A stretch of DNA of 64,000 nt, taken from the NCBI GenBank assembly GCA_026393985.1, contig JAPKZB010000002.1:72122-136121 (forward strand), given 5' to 3'. The notes beneath the pieces were generated by a model. That model searched no databases. It saw only the letters and a program-made list of their open reading frames with translations, and was not told where the DNA came from. Position numbers and translations under genes: made by a program. The stretch is from Acidobacteriota bacterium (GTDB lineage Bacteria; Acidobacteriota; Terriglobia; Bryobacterales; Bryobacteraceae). Numbering within the stretch: the first letter of the stretch is position 1; each line of letters starts with the position of its first letter. Below are positions 14,464 through 22,823 of the stretch, piece after piece.

Positions 14464-17021
14464 CGACGGGTTACCGTTTCATCGAGATTGAGAATGGTGT
14501 TGGCGACGACGACCCAGGCGGCCTTGGCGGCGTCGCCGGGTTGGGGTTTGCCGAGTTGGAGGGGCAGGGAGCCGATGAGGCCGGCGTCGAAGACCTGGCC
14601 CGCGCCGCGGATGCCGTTGCGGGCGACGCGGATGGCGATGGTGTTGCGGCCGGGGCGGAAGGCTTTCTGACCGTCGTCGTTGATGGGGTATTCGTAATGC
14701 CCGCTGCGTTCAAAGATGTTCGAAACGGCGAGCACGCCGTTGATCCAGACGTCGAACTGAGCGTTGGTGCGGGCGGGCAGTTTGAAGTTGGTCGGGACGG
14801 CGGCGGGGAGGTCGAGTTCGTAGCGGAGCCAGAGGACGTCGGTGTCCCAGGTGGTTTTGATGGGGGTGGTCTCGCTGGGTTTCGAGAAGTGGCCAAAGTA
14901 GCCGGGGCCGGCGGACCACTGGGAGGCATCGTAGGAGGGCTTCATCCAGTTGGCGTCGCCGGGGTCGGTCAAGCGGTAACGCCATTCGCGGGGGGTGGTG
15001 CGGGCGTCGGGCAGGAGAGTGGCCTGGCGGTCTTCGCTATATAGCACTTTATCGTAGTTGAGGAGTTTGGCGGCGTTCTGGGGTTGGCGGGCGAGATCGG
15101 CGGTAGTGGCGGCGTGGAGGGCGGCGATGCGCTGGCGTTCGGCGGGGGTAGGGGGGCGGAGGAGGGCGAGGGCGAAGAGTTTGGCGAGGGGGTCGGCGGG
15201 GGACTCCTGGCGGGCGCGGGCGGCGAGGTGTTGGGCGGCCTCCATGAAGGTGGGGTCGTTCATGACGGTGAGGGCCTGCAGGGGGGTGTTGGTGCGGATG
15301 CGTTTGATGGTGCAGACTTCGCCGGTGGGAGCGTCGAAGTTCATCATCGAAGGGTAGGCGCTGGTGCGGCGCATGAAGGTGTAGAGGGCGCGGCGGTAGC
15401 GGTCTTCGCCGGGGGAGGTGACCCAGCTGTCGCCGTTGTAGACGACGAGCCAGACGCCTTCGGGCTGCCAGGGCATGACGGGGGGGCCGTAGAGCTTGCG
15501 GCTGAGGAGGCCGGCGGCGGCGAGGGCCTGGTCGCGGACCATTTCGGCGTCGAGGCGGAAGCGGCCGGCGCGGGCGTAGTACTTGTTCTGCGGGTCCTTT
15601 TCGCGTAACTCGGGGGTAAGGTCGGAGGCTTGTTTGTAGGTGGCGCTGGTGACGATGGTTTTGAGTAACTTCTTGACGTTCCAATCCTTTTGGAACTCGA
15701 GGGCGAGATGGTCGAGGAGTTCGGGATGGGTGGGAGGGACGCCCTGGGTGCCGAAGTCCTCTTCGCTGTCGACGAGGCCGCGGCCCATGAGGCGGCTCCA
15801 GAAGCGGTTGACGGTGACGCGGGCGGTGAGCGGGTTTTCGGGGCTGACGAGCCACTGAGCGAAGCCGAGGCGGTTGCGGGGAGCTTTCGCGGGCAGGGGC
15901 GGGAAGGCGGCGGGGAGGGCGGCTTCGACGGTTTCGCCGGGGGTGAGGAAATTGCCGCGTTCGTAGATGCGGGTTTTCCGTTGTTTGCCGGGCGGGAGTT
16001 CCTTGAGGATGAGGGTGGAGGATTTGTCGGTGAGTTTGAGGGTGGGGCGGTCGGAGGGGTGGTCGTCGTCGGCGGTTTGGTTAAAGAAGGCGTAGAGCTG
16101 GTAGAACTCTTTGTGGGTGAGGGGGTCGTACTTATGGGTGTGGCACTGGGCGCAGCCCCAGGTTTGGCCCATCCATACCTGGCCGGTGGTCGCCAGGCGG
16201 TCGCGGATGGCGAGGTCGCGGTACTCTTCGTCGTCGGTGCCGCCTTCGGTGTTGGTCATGGTGTTGCGGTGGAAGCCGGTGGCGATTAAGTCATCGATGG
16301 AGGGGTCGGGGAGGAGATCGCCGGCAAGCTGGCGAATGGTGAATTCGTTGAAGGGGAGGTTGTCGTTGAAGGCGCGGATGACCCAGTCGCGGTAGGGCCA
16401 GATGGTGCGTTTGCTGTCCTTTTCGTAGCCCTGGGTGTCGGCGTAGCGGGCGAGGTCGAGCCAGATTTTGGCCCAGCGTTCGCCGAACTGGGGGTTGGCG
16501 AGGAGGGCGTCGACGTATTTCGAGTAGTCGCCGGTGCGGAGAAATTCGGCGGCGAGGGCGGGGTCCGGGGGGACGCCGAGGAGGTCGAGGGCAAGCCGGC
16601 GGGCGAGGGTGGGGCGGTCGGCGGGCTTCGAGGGGGTGAGGTTCTTTTCGGCGAGTTTTTGGAGGATGAAAAAGTCGATGGCGTGGCCGGGAGCGGGGGT
16701 GGGTTTGGGTTTCTGGTAGGCCCAGTGGGCGGTGTAGGGGGCGCCGGCGGCGACCCAATCTTCGAGGGTTTTGATTTCGGCCGGGGTGAGGCGGGGGCCG
16801 GAGGGGGGCATGGGGCGGGTGGGGTGGGAGACGCGGGCAAGGATGCGGGCGCCTTTGGCATGGGGTTGGTCGAGGCGGAGGCCAGCTTGCCGCGAGTGCT
16901 CGTCGGGGCCATGGCAGGCGATGCATTTCTTGCTGAGCAGGGGGCGGACGTCCCGCTGGAAGTCGGGGGCTTCGGCCCGAAGGGTGAGGGCCAACAAAGT
17001 AAGAGGCAACCAACGCAGCAT
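14460..17021 (-). CDS. PSD1 cytochrome c-like protein (pair A)
   Basis: An 853-residue secreted protein of the PSCyt1-DUF1549-DUF1553 type. A signal peptide (LLALTLRAEA) is followed by a haem-binding CIACHGPDEHSRQAGLRLD (PSCyt1), then LALDLLGVPPDP and the DUF1549 block WLDLARYADTQGYEKD. A second CxxCH, CAQCHTHKYDPLT, follows, then DUF1553 with NPLTARVTVNRFW and TNTPLQALTVMNDP. Unlike the other copies it ends in an extra jelly-roll-like module of about 140 residues (WLRYELDLPAAV...NGVLAVSNIFERSG), probably sugar-binding. I chose the ATG at 17021, which has a TACAAT box 9 nt upstream and starts the signal peptide; the open frame continues further back. Function unknown; it pairs with the DUF1501 gene. 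Confidence 0.85.
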   Translation of the reverse strand: MLRWLPLTLLALTLRAEAPDFQRDVRPLLSKKCIACHGPDEHSRQAGLRLDQPHAKGARILARVSHPTRPMPPSGPRLTPAEIKTLEDWVAAGAPYTAHWAYQKPKPTPAPGHAIDFFILQKLAEKNLTPSKPADRPTLARRLALDLLGVPPDPALAAEFLRTGDYSKYVDALLANPQFGERWAKIWLDLARYADTQGYEKDSKRTIWPYRDWVIRAFNDNLPFNEFTIRQLAGDLLPDPSIDDLIATGFHRNTMTNTEGGTDDEEYRDLAIRDRLATTGQVWMGQTWGCAQCHTHKYDPLTHKEFYQLYAFFNQTADDDHPSDRPTLKLTDKSSTLILKELPPGKQRKTRIYERGNFLTPGETVEAALPAAFPPLPAKAPRNRLGFAQWLVSPENPLTARVTVNRFWSRLMGRGLVDSEEDFGTQGVPPTHPELLDHLALEFQKDWNVKKLLKTIVTSATYKQASDLTPELREKDPQNKYYARAGRFRLDAEMVRDQALAAAGLLSRKLYGPPVMPWQPEGVWLVVYNGDSWVTSPGEDRYRRALYTFMRRTSAYPSMMNFDAPTGEVCTIKRIRTNTPLQALTVMNDPTFMEAAQHLAARARQESPADPLAKLFALALLRPPTPAERQRIAALHAATTADLARQPQNAAKLLNYDKVLYSEDRQATLLPDARTTPREWRYRLTDPGDANWMKPSYDASQWSAGPGYFGHFSKPSETTPIKTTWDTDVLWLRYELDLPAAVPTNFKLPARTNAQFDVWINGVLAVSNIFERSGHYEYPINDDGQKAFRPGRNTIAIRVARNGIRGAGQVFDAGLIGSLPLQLGKPQPGDAAKAAWVVVANTILNLDETVTRR

Positions 17022-17030
17022 GGTGTTCCT

Positions 17031-17036
17031 ATTGTA
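17031..17036 (-). promoter_or_regulatory. -10 box of PSD1 pair A
   Basis: TACAAT on the minus strand, 9 nt before the ATG at 17021. It matches the TANNNT pattern at other starts in this window. Confidence 0.45.
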
Positions 17037-17068
17037 TCGCCGCAATCGAGTTAGGCTAGAGGTACGGT

Positions 17069-17914
17069 ATGCGCCACATTCTATTCCCTGTCGATTTTTC
17101 CGCGCCCTGCGAGAACCTGGTTCCGGCCGTTGTGGCGTGGGCCCAGCGCTACGAGGCTGACCTGACGCTGCTGCATGTGCATGAGTTGCCGGTCGTAGCA
17201 ATCGAGCAGCCGAACGTGGCATCCGAACTGGAGTTCTTGCGGGAGGCGGCGCAGCAGAGGTTGGATGCGTTTCTGCCGGATGCGTTTGGCGGATTACCGG
17301 TGCGGCGGGTGCAGGTGGACGGGCGGGCCGGTTCGGCCATTGTCGACTATGCGGCGGCCAACGGGATGGACCTGATTATGATGCCGACGCACGGGTATAC
17401 GCGGTTCCGGCAGATGCTGCTGGGATCGGTGGTGGCGAGCGTGCTGCACGATAGCGAAGTGCCGGTGTGGACGAGCGCGCATGCCGATACGGCGTTGGCG
17501 GCGCCGGCGCCAAAGCATGTGTTGTGCGCGATCGATTGTGGCCCGCAGACGCGGCACGTGCTCGAGGCGGCGGTGGCGGTGGCCAAGCGGTTCGGAGCGC
17601 CGCTGCGGATTGTGTATTCGCATCCGGCGCTGGACACGCGGTTTCCGAGCGCGACGGCCGAGCGGGCGCACCGGTTGGTGCACGAGGAGGCATTAGCGGC
17701 GTATCAGGCGGTGGCGGCCGAGTTGGATCTGCCGGAGTACCTGGAGGTGCTTGAGGAGCCGACGCTGGTGGCGGGGGTGTTGGGGGCGATTGCGACGCAC
17801 CAGGCGGACCTGCTGGTGATTGGGCGGGGCCGGATTCAGGGAGTGATGGGCCGGTTGCGGACCAATGCGCATGATCTGATCCGGATGTCGCCGTGTCCGG
17901 TGTTGAGCGTTTAG
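17069..17914 (+). CDS. Universal stress protein, two UspA domains
   Basis: A 281-residue cytoplasmic protein with two tandem UspA domains. Domain 1 (1-140) begins HILFPVDFS and ends with an ATP-loop of the type THGYTRFRQMLLGSVVASVL. Domain 2 (about 148-281) begins KHVLCAIDCG and ends GRGRIQGVMGRLRTNAHDLIRMSPCPVLSV, where the G-x2-G-x9-G(S/T) pattern is degenerate (the last serine is replaced by N), so one domain may not bind ATP normally. Members act in stress survival. It is divergent from pair A and overlaps the convergent MgtC-like gene by 4 nt. Confidence 0.9.
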   Translation: MRHILFPVDFSAPCENLVPAVVAWAQRYEADLTLLHVHELPVVAIEQPNVASELEFLREAAQQRLDAFLPDAFGGLPVRRVQVDGRAGSAIVDYAAANGMDLIMMPTHGYTRFRQMLLGSVVASVLHDSEVPVWTSAHADTALAAPAPKHVLCAIDCGPQTRHVLEAAVAVAKRFGAPLRIVYSHPALDTRFPSATAERAHRLVHEEALAAYQAVAAELDLPEYLEVLEEPTLVAGVLGAIATHQADLLVIGRGRIQGVMGRLRTNAHDLIRMSPCPVLSV

Positions 17915-19164
17915 CGGGGCCAAGCGAAGAGAAAGCCAGCGGTGGCGCTGGCGAGCAGGAGAGCGAAACCGACCGCAGCGGCGGGGCGGAAGTTGCCACG
18001 TCCAACGAGCAGGACGATGGATAGCTTGACGAGGGTGTTGGCGAGGCAGCCGACGCTGACGGCCATGGCGGCTTGCGTGGGGGCGGCGGCGGATTTCGCC
18101 ATCGCGATAGTGAGGGCGTCGACGTCGGTAAGGCCGAGTAGCGCACCGGAGAGGAGAAGGCCGGCGCCGCCCCAGAGGTCTTTGACGGCCTCGAGGCCGA
18201 ACAGAACGGCCTGGAAGAGAACGGCCATTTGGAGGGCGGCGCCGACTTGCAGGGGGTTGGCGGCTTCCGTGAAGGCTTCGGCGCCGGCGGTGTTGCGGGT
18301 GAGGCCCCAGAGGGCAAATGCCGCGCCGATGGCGGCGGGCGGGCCGACGTAAGGGAGAAGGGCGAGGGCAAGCGTGGGGTTGAGCAGGGCGGTAGCGACG
18401 CCGACGCGGACGAACATCACCGTACAGGCGGTGATGACACCGAGGGCGAGGGGGTAGCCGGACTGGGGTTGCGTAGCGCTGGTGCGGGCGAACGAGAGGG
18501 TTACGTTGGTTGACGAGATGAGGCCGCCGAGCAGGCCCGAGAGTACGGAGCCTTTGCCGGGGCCGACGATGGCGCGGGCGGCGTAGCCCAGAAAGCTTAA
18601 GCCGGAGATGAGGAGCACCACCACCCAGAGTTCGCGGGGCCGGACGCCGCCCCAGGGGCCGAAGGGGCCTTCGGGCACCAGGGGAAGCACGACGAGGGCC
18701 ATGAGGGCGAAGTGGAAGCCCGAGCGGACGCCTTTTTCCGGGACGCGTTCGACCCAGCCGTGCAGTTGGGATTTTTCGGCCAGGAGGACGGCGGTGATGG
18801 CGATGATGCCGCTGGCGATGCGCCAATGGCCGCTGCCGGCGAAGACGCCCGCGGCGAGGACAACGAAGGCGGCCATCTCCGTGGTGCTGCCGATGTCCTT
18901 GCGGCTGGCGAGGATGTAGGCGGCGACGATGAGGGCGGCCGGGCCGGCGAGCAGGACGGTGGCGAGGGGGGCAAAACCGAGGGCCCAGAGGAGGCCGGCG
19001 GCGCCGCCGAGGCCGCCGAGGAGGGTGAAGGTGCGGACGCCCGCAAACAGGGCGTGGTCGTTGCCGGGGCGGCTCGAGCGTTCGCGTTCGACGCCAATCG
19101 CGGCGCCGCCGACGGCGGCCACGAGTAAACTGGCGATTTGTTCCCAACTGATGGCCGGAGTCAC
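17911..19164 (-). CDS. MgtC/SapB + DUF4010 membrane protein
   Basis: A 417-residue polytopic membrane protein. The N-terminal third has the MgtC/SapB signature (AAIGVERERSSRPG...AGVRTFTLLGGLGG), and the rest matches DUF4010, with about 12 hydrophobic segments in total (for example ALIVAAYILAS and LWVVVLLISGLSFLG). The conserved LSGLLGGLISSTNVTLSFAR and LGLTDVDALTIAMA are characteristic. Predicted inner-membrane transporter or regulator; substrate unknown. It is divergent from tpx with a 34-nt gap. Confidence 0.8.
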   Translation of the reverse strand: MTPAISWEQIASLLVAAVGGAAIGVERERSSRPGNDHALFAGVRTFTLLGGLGGAAGLLWALGFAPLATVLLAGPAALIVAAYILASRKDIGSTTEMAAFVVLAAGVFAGSGHWRIASGIIAITAVLLAEKSQLHGWVERVPEKGVRSGFHFALMALVVLPLVPEGPFGPWGGVRPRELWVVVLLISGLSFLGYAARAIVGPGKGSVLSGLLGGLISSTNVTLSFARTSATQPQSGYPLALGVITACTVMFVRVGVATALLNPTLALALLPYVGPPAAIGAAFALWGLTRNTAGAEAFTEAANPLQVGAALQMAVLFQAVLFGLEAVKDLWGGAGLLLSGALLGLTDVDALTIAMAKSAAAPTQAAMAVSVGCLANTLVKLSIVLLVGRGNFRPAAAVGFALLLASATAGFLFAWPR

Positions 19165-19186
19165 TGGTTCTTCAGTCTACATCGGC

Positions 19187-19192
19187 TATATT
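19187..19192 (+). promoter_or_regulatory. tpx -10 box, leaderless spacing
   Basis: TATATT six bases before the tpx ATG. No clear -35 box. Confidence 0.5.
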
Positions 19193-19198
19193 GAAAGC

Positions 19199-19714
19199 AT
19201 GACTCGATCTGGCGCAATTACAATGCGCGGCAACCCCAAAGATTTGTATGGACCGGAGTTGAAAGCTGGCGATACGGCGCCGGATTTTTCGGCGGTCGAT
19301 GCGACGATGAAGGCGATTACGCTGGCGGATACGGCTGGTTCGGTGCGCATCTTTTCCGTTGTGCCATCGCTCGACACGCCGGTGTGCGATATGCAGACCA
19401 AGCGGTTCAACGATGCGGCTTCGACGTTGCCAAACGTGAAATTTTACACCATTTCGATGGACTTGCCGTTTGCAATGAAGCGGTGGTGCGGCGCGATGGG
19501 CGTCGATAACCTGGTGATGATCTCCGACCACCGGAACGCTTCGTTCGGGGAGGCGTACGGGACGCTGATTCCCGAGTTACGGATTGAGTGCCGGGCGATT
19601 TTTGTGATTGACGCCGGGAATACGATCCGTTACGCGGAGTACGTCCGGGAGGTGGCGGATCATCCGGATTACGAGGCAACGCTGGCGGTGGCGCGGGAGC
19701 TGGCGGGGGAATAG
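19199..19714 (+). CDS. tpx: Thiol peroxidase
   Basis: A 171-residue atypical 2-Cys peroxiredoxin that reduces hydrogen peroxide and alkyl hydroperoxides using thioredoxin. The peroxidatic Cys63 lies in PSLDTPVCDMQT and the resolving Cys97 in RWCGAMG, 34 residues apart as in E. coli Tpx. I chose the ATG at 19199 because it gives the standard length and lies 6 nt after a TATATT box; a longer frame overlaps the divergent membrane protein gene. Position 62 before the Cys is V (PVCD, GVC in E. coli), which is normal variation. Confidence 0.95.
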   Translation: MTRSGAITMRGNPKDLYGPELKAGDTAPDFSAVDATMKAITLADTAGSVRIFSVVPSLDTPVCDMQTKRFNDAASTLPNVKFYTISMDLPFAMKRWCGAMGVDNLVMISDHRNASFGEAYGTLIPELRIECRAIFVIDAGNTIRYAEYVREVADHPDYEATLAVARELAGE

Positions 19715-19748
19715 GCAATCCGTAGGGTGGTATCGCTCTTCCGTTTCT

Positions 19749-19770
19749 GGAATATGGAGACCATATTTCC
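19749..19770. repeat. Inverted repeat downstream of tpx
   Basis: GGAATATGG and CCATATTTCC form a 9-bp stem with one bulged T and a 3-nt loop, 35 nt past the tpx stop. No T-tract follows, so termination is possible but not shown. The rest of 19715-19910 is AT-rich with a weaker CGAGCC/GGCTCG hairpin at 19834-19856. Confidence 0.4.
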
Positions 19771-19887
19771 CCCGTTCGAGAGATTGGCGAATACGTTAAT
19801 TTTTTGATAAATTAGGGGTTTATTGTTTTGCCGCGAGCCTCGGCGTTTTCGGCTCGTCGATTGCAAGAAACTTTTCGGCGTAGTGTC

Positions 19888-19893
19888 TATATT
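19888..19893 (+). promoter_or_regulatory. Histidine kinase -10 box
   Basis: TATATT, 17 nt before the GTG at 19911. It is further upstream than most -10 boxes in this window. Confidence 0.35.
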
Positions 19894-19910
19894 CGAGCAG
19901 ATACCCGGCC

Positions 19911-22823
19911 GTGACTGACCTCAAACGACAACTGATTGGAGCGTTCATCGTCATTCTGACGGTGATGGCGGTTGTTGCGGCAGTGATTAACTTTCAGCAG
20001 CAGAATAAGTTCGAGCTGCCGGAGGACGGGGTAACGTGGGTGGACCGGTCGACGGCGCTACATCCTCAAGCCGTGGTAGCATTGCGGGTGGCGCCGGGCC
20101 GGGCCGGGGATAAGTTCGGTATCCACGAAGGGGATGTGTTGCGGCGGATTGGAACGCTGCCGGTGGAGCGGGCAACGGACGTCACGCAGATTCTGGTGGG
20201 AGCGGGGGCGTGGAAGAAGCTCGATTATTACGTCGAGCGGATGGTCACGCGGCAGGGTGTTTCGGTTGCTCTCGAGACGAAGCTGGCCGTGGTGGTGGAG
20301 GCGCGAACGGCGGGCACCGCAGTGCTGTACCAGTATATAGTGGGCGCGGCGTACCTGTTTATCGGGTTGTTTGTTTTCTTTCGCCGCGGGTCGGCGCACC
20401 GGGCGATGCACTTTTACCTGCTGTGTTTGGCCAGCTTTGTCCTGAATACGTTCCACTACACGGGGAAGCTGAATAACTTCGACAAGGTGGTTTATTACTC
20501 GAACGTGATTGCCGGGTTTTGTCTGCCGACGCTGTTTTTCCATTTCGCCGTCGCGTTTCCCGAACCGGCCCGGCCTTTCCGGGCGCGGTGGATGCGGGCG
20601 TCGCTCTACTTGCCGGCAACGGTGCTCTCGCTCGGGTGGGTGCTGATCACCTCCGGGACGCTGCGTTTGGGCCTTTCGCTCACCGAGTTGCGCTGGATGA
20701 TGGACCGGTTCTGGCTGATGTTTGTGGTGGCGGGTCAGATCGCGGGGGCGGCGGTGCTCGCGGTGCGGTATCCGCGGGCGGAGGACCCGATTGTGCGGCA
20801 GCAGTTGAAGTGGCTGCGGAACGGGGCGGTGTTGGGGGTATTGCCTTTTGCCTTGCTGTACGCGGTTCCCTACGCTTGGGGGGCGGTGCCGACGGCGCGG
20901 ATGGAGATGGCGGTGCTGGCGCTGGTGCTGGTGCCGGTGACGTGGGCGTATGCGATTTTCCGCTACCGGTTGATGGACGTGGACGTGATCTTCCAGCAGG
21001 GGTACGTGTATACGGCCGCGACGCTGGGAGTGCTGGCGGTGTTCTATGGCCTGCTGGTTTCGATTACCACGGGGCGGACGGCGGGGCCCGAGGGAGGGGA
21101 GCATAGTTCGCGGTTCGATGATTTGTCTCCAGCGGCGTTGGTGGTTCTGATTCTGGTGGCGGCGTTTGTGTTTCAGCCGATCCGGAACTGGCTGCAGGAG
21201 GTGCTGGACCGGTATGTGTTTTACCGGGACCGCTACGACTACCGCCGGACGCTGATTGAGTTTGCGCGGGAGTTGAGCGCGGAGACGGACCTGAACCGGA
21301 TGTTGAGTTCGGTGTCAGACCGGTTGTTGCGCACGCTTTCGATTCAGCACCTGGCTTTTTTCCTCTGCGAGGAGCAGCAGGATGGCTTTCGGCTATACAT
21401 GACGGCGGGTTTGACGCGTCCGGTGCCGGAGGTGATGGATCTGTCGTTTCTATCGTCGGCGGAGGCGGGGCAGACGCCGTACCTCTTCTTTGAGCGGACG
21501 CGGAACTTTGTGGATGTGCTGGCGCGGGAGTGGCCCGGGGGCGTCAAGCAGACGATTGCCGAGTTGGGGCTCACCTACTATATTCCTTGTACGGCGCGGG
21601 GGCGAGTGATTGCGTGGCTGGGGGTGTCACGGACGGATAAGGGCGATTTTCTGTCCTCGGATGACGTGGAGCTGCTGGTGACGCTATGCGGCTACGTGGG
21701 GATTGCGATTGAGAATGCGCGGCTCTACCGGTCGCTCGAACGGAAGGCCGAAGAGGTGGAGCGGCTGAAGGAGTTCAGCGAGAACATCGTGGAGTCGATC
21801 AACGTCGGGATTCTGGCCGTGGATCTTGAGGACCGTGTGGAGAGCTGGAACTCGCAGATGGAGCAGTTGACGGGGATCCGGCGGCAGGATGCCGTGGACC
21901 GGCGGCTGCGGGAGCTGCTGCCGGGAGCCTTGAGCGAGCAGTTGCTGCGGACGCGGGGCGAGCAGGGCATTCAGCACATCTACAAGGCGCAGTTGACGGA
22001 CCGGACGGTGAACATTGCGGTGGCGCCGCTGATATCGAAAGAGCAGGAGCAGATTGGCCGGCTGATCATTTTCGACGACATTACCGAGCGGGCGGAGCTT
22101 GAGACGCGGCTGGTGCAGGCGGATAAGCTGAGTTCGATCGGGTTGCTGGCGGCCGGCGTGGCGCATGAGGTGAATACGCCGCTAGCGGTGATTTCGACCT
22201 ACGCGCAGATGTTGGCCAAGCAGGTGAACGGGGACGAGGCCAAGAGCCGTCTGCTGGAGAAGATCGCCAAGCAGACGTTTCGCGCGAGCGAAATTGTGAA
22301 CAGCCTGCTGAATTTTTCACGCACCGGGTCGACCGAGTTTGACGAGGTGGATTTGAACCGGGTGTTGCGGGAGACGCTGTCTTTGATTGAGCCGCAGCTC
22401 CAAAAGGCGCAGGTGCGGGTGATTCACCGGCTCGACGGACAACTGCCGGCGATACGGGGCAACGGCAGCAAACTACAACAAGTGTTTCTGAATCTGTTTT
22501 TGAACGCGCGGGATGCGATGGAGGCTGGCGGGGTGTTGGAGGTGCGGACGGCAGCCGAGGGCGATAACGCGCGGGTGGAGGTGGTCGATTCCGGGCAGGG
22601 GATTCCGGCTGAGGTGCTGCACCGGATCTACGATCCGTTCTTCACGACCAAGGGGGCCAAGAAGGGGACCGGTCTCGGTTTGTCGATCAGCTACGGTATT
22701 GTGAAAGAGCATGGCGGATCGATTGTGGCGGATTCCACGCCGGGAGAAGGCACCCGGTTTACGCTCGCCTTTCCGCTGGTGCTGAAATCCGTTGAGGAAC
22801 CCGTGAATGCTCACCGCCCCTAA
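19911..22823 (+). CDS. Membrane sensor histidine kinase (PDZ, GAF, PAS)
   Basis: A 970-residue sensor kinase. Order: one membrane segment (about 11-28), a PDZ-like periplasmic domain (about 50-125, with GDKFGIHEGDVLRRIG), a block of about six to eight membrane segments (about 140-430), a GAF domain (about 445-610), a PAS domain (about 625-735, IVESINVGILAVD), HisKA with phospho-acceptor His752 in GVAHEVNTPLAV, and HATPase with NLFLNARDAME and GTGLGLSISYGIV. It starts with GTG and overlaps the response regulator gene by 17 nt. The signal sensed is unknown; the PDZ-plus-multi-TM front end is unusual. Confidence 0.9.
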   Translation: MTDLKRQLIGAFIVILTVMAVVAAVINFQQQNKFELPEDGVTWVDRSTALHPQAVVALRVAPGRAGDKFGIHEGDVLRRIGTLPVERATDVTQILVGAGAWKKLDYYVERMVTRQGVSVALETKLAVVVEARTAGTAVLYQYIVGAAYLFIGLFVFFRRGSAHRAMHFYLLCLASFVLNTFHYTGKLNNFDKVVYYSNVIAGFCLPTLFFHFAVAFPEPARPFRARWMRASLYLPATVLSLGWVLITSGTLRLGLSLTELRWMMDRFWLMFVVAGQIAGAAVLAVRYPRAEDPIVRQQLKWLRNGAVLGVLPFALLYAVPYAWGAVPTARMEMAVLALVLVPVTWAYAIFRYRLMDVDVIFQQGYVYTAATLGVLAVFYGLLVSITTGRTAGPEGGEHSSRFDDLSPAALVVLILVAAFVFQPIRNWLQEVLDRYVFYRDRYDYRRTLIEFARELSAETDLNRMLSSVSDRLLRTLSIQHLAFFLCEEQQDGFRLYMTAGLTRPVPEVMDLSFLSSAEAGQTPYLFFERTRNFVDVLAREWPGGVKQTIAELGLTYYIPCTARGRVIAWLGVSRTDKGDFLSSDDVELLVTLCGYVGIAIENARLYRSLERKAEEVERLKEFSENIVESINVGILAVDLEDRVESWNSQMEQLTGIRRQDAVDRRLRELLPGALSEQLLRTRGEQGIQHIYKAQLTDRTVNIAVAPLISKEQEQIGRLIIFDDITERAELETRLVQADKLSSIGLLAAGVAHEVNTPLAVISTYAQMLAKQVNGDEAKSRLLEKIAKQTFRASEIVNSLLNFSRTGSTEFDEVDLNRVLRETLSLIEPQLQKAQVRVIHRLDGQLPAIRGNGSKLQQVFLNLFLNARDAMEAGGVLEVRTAAEGDNARVEVVDSGQGIPAEVLHRIYDPFFTTKGAKKGTGLGLSISYGIVKEHGGSIVADSTPGEGTRFTLAFPLVLKSVEEPVNAHRP

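Noticed and set aside
13048-17021. The PSD1/DUF1501 pairs as a respiratory complex
   Set aside because: Haem sites are few, with no oxidase or quinone subunits nearby. The association is with exported hydrolases, so respiration is not supported.
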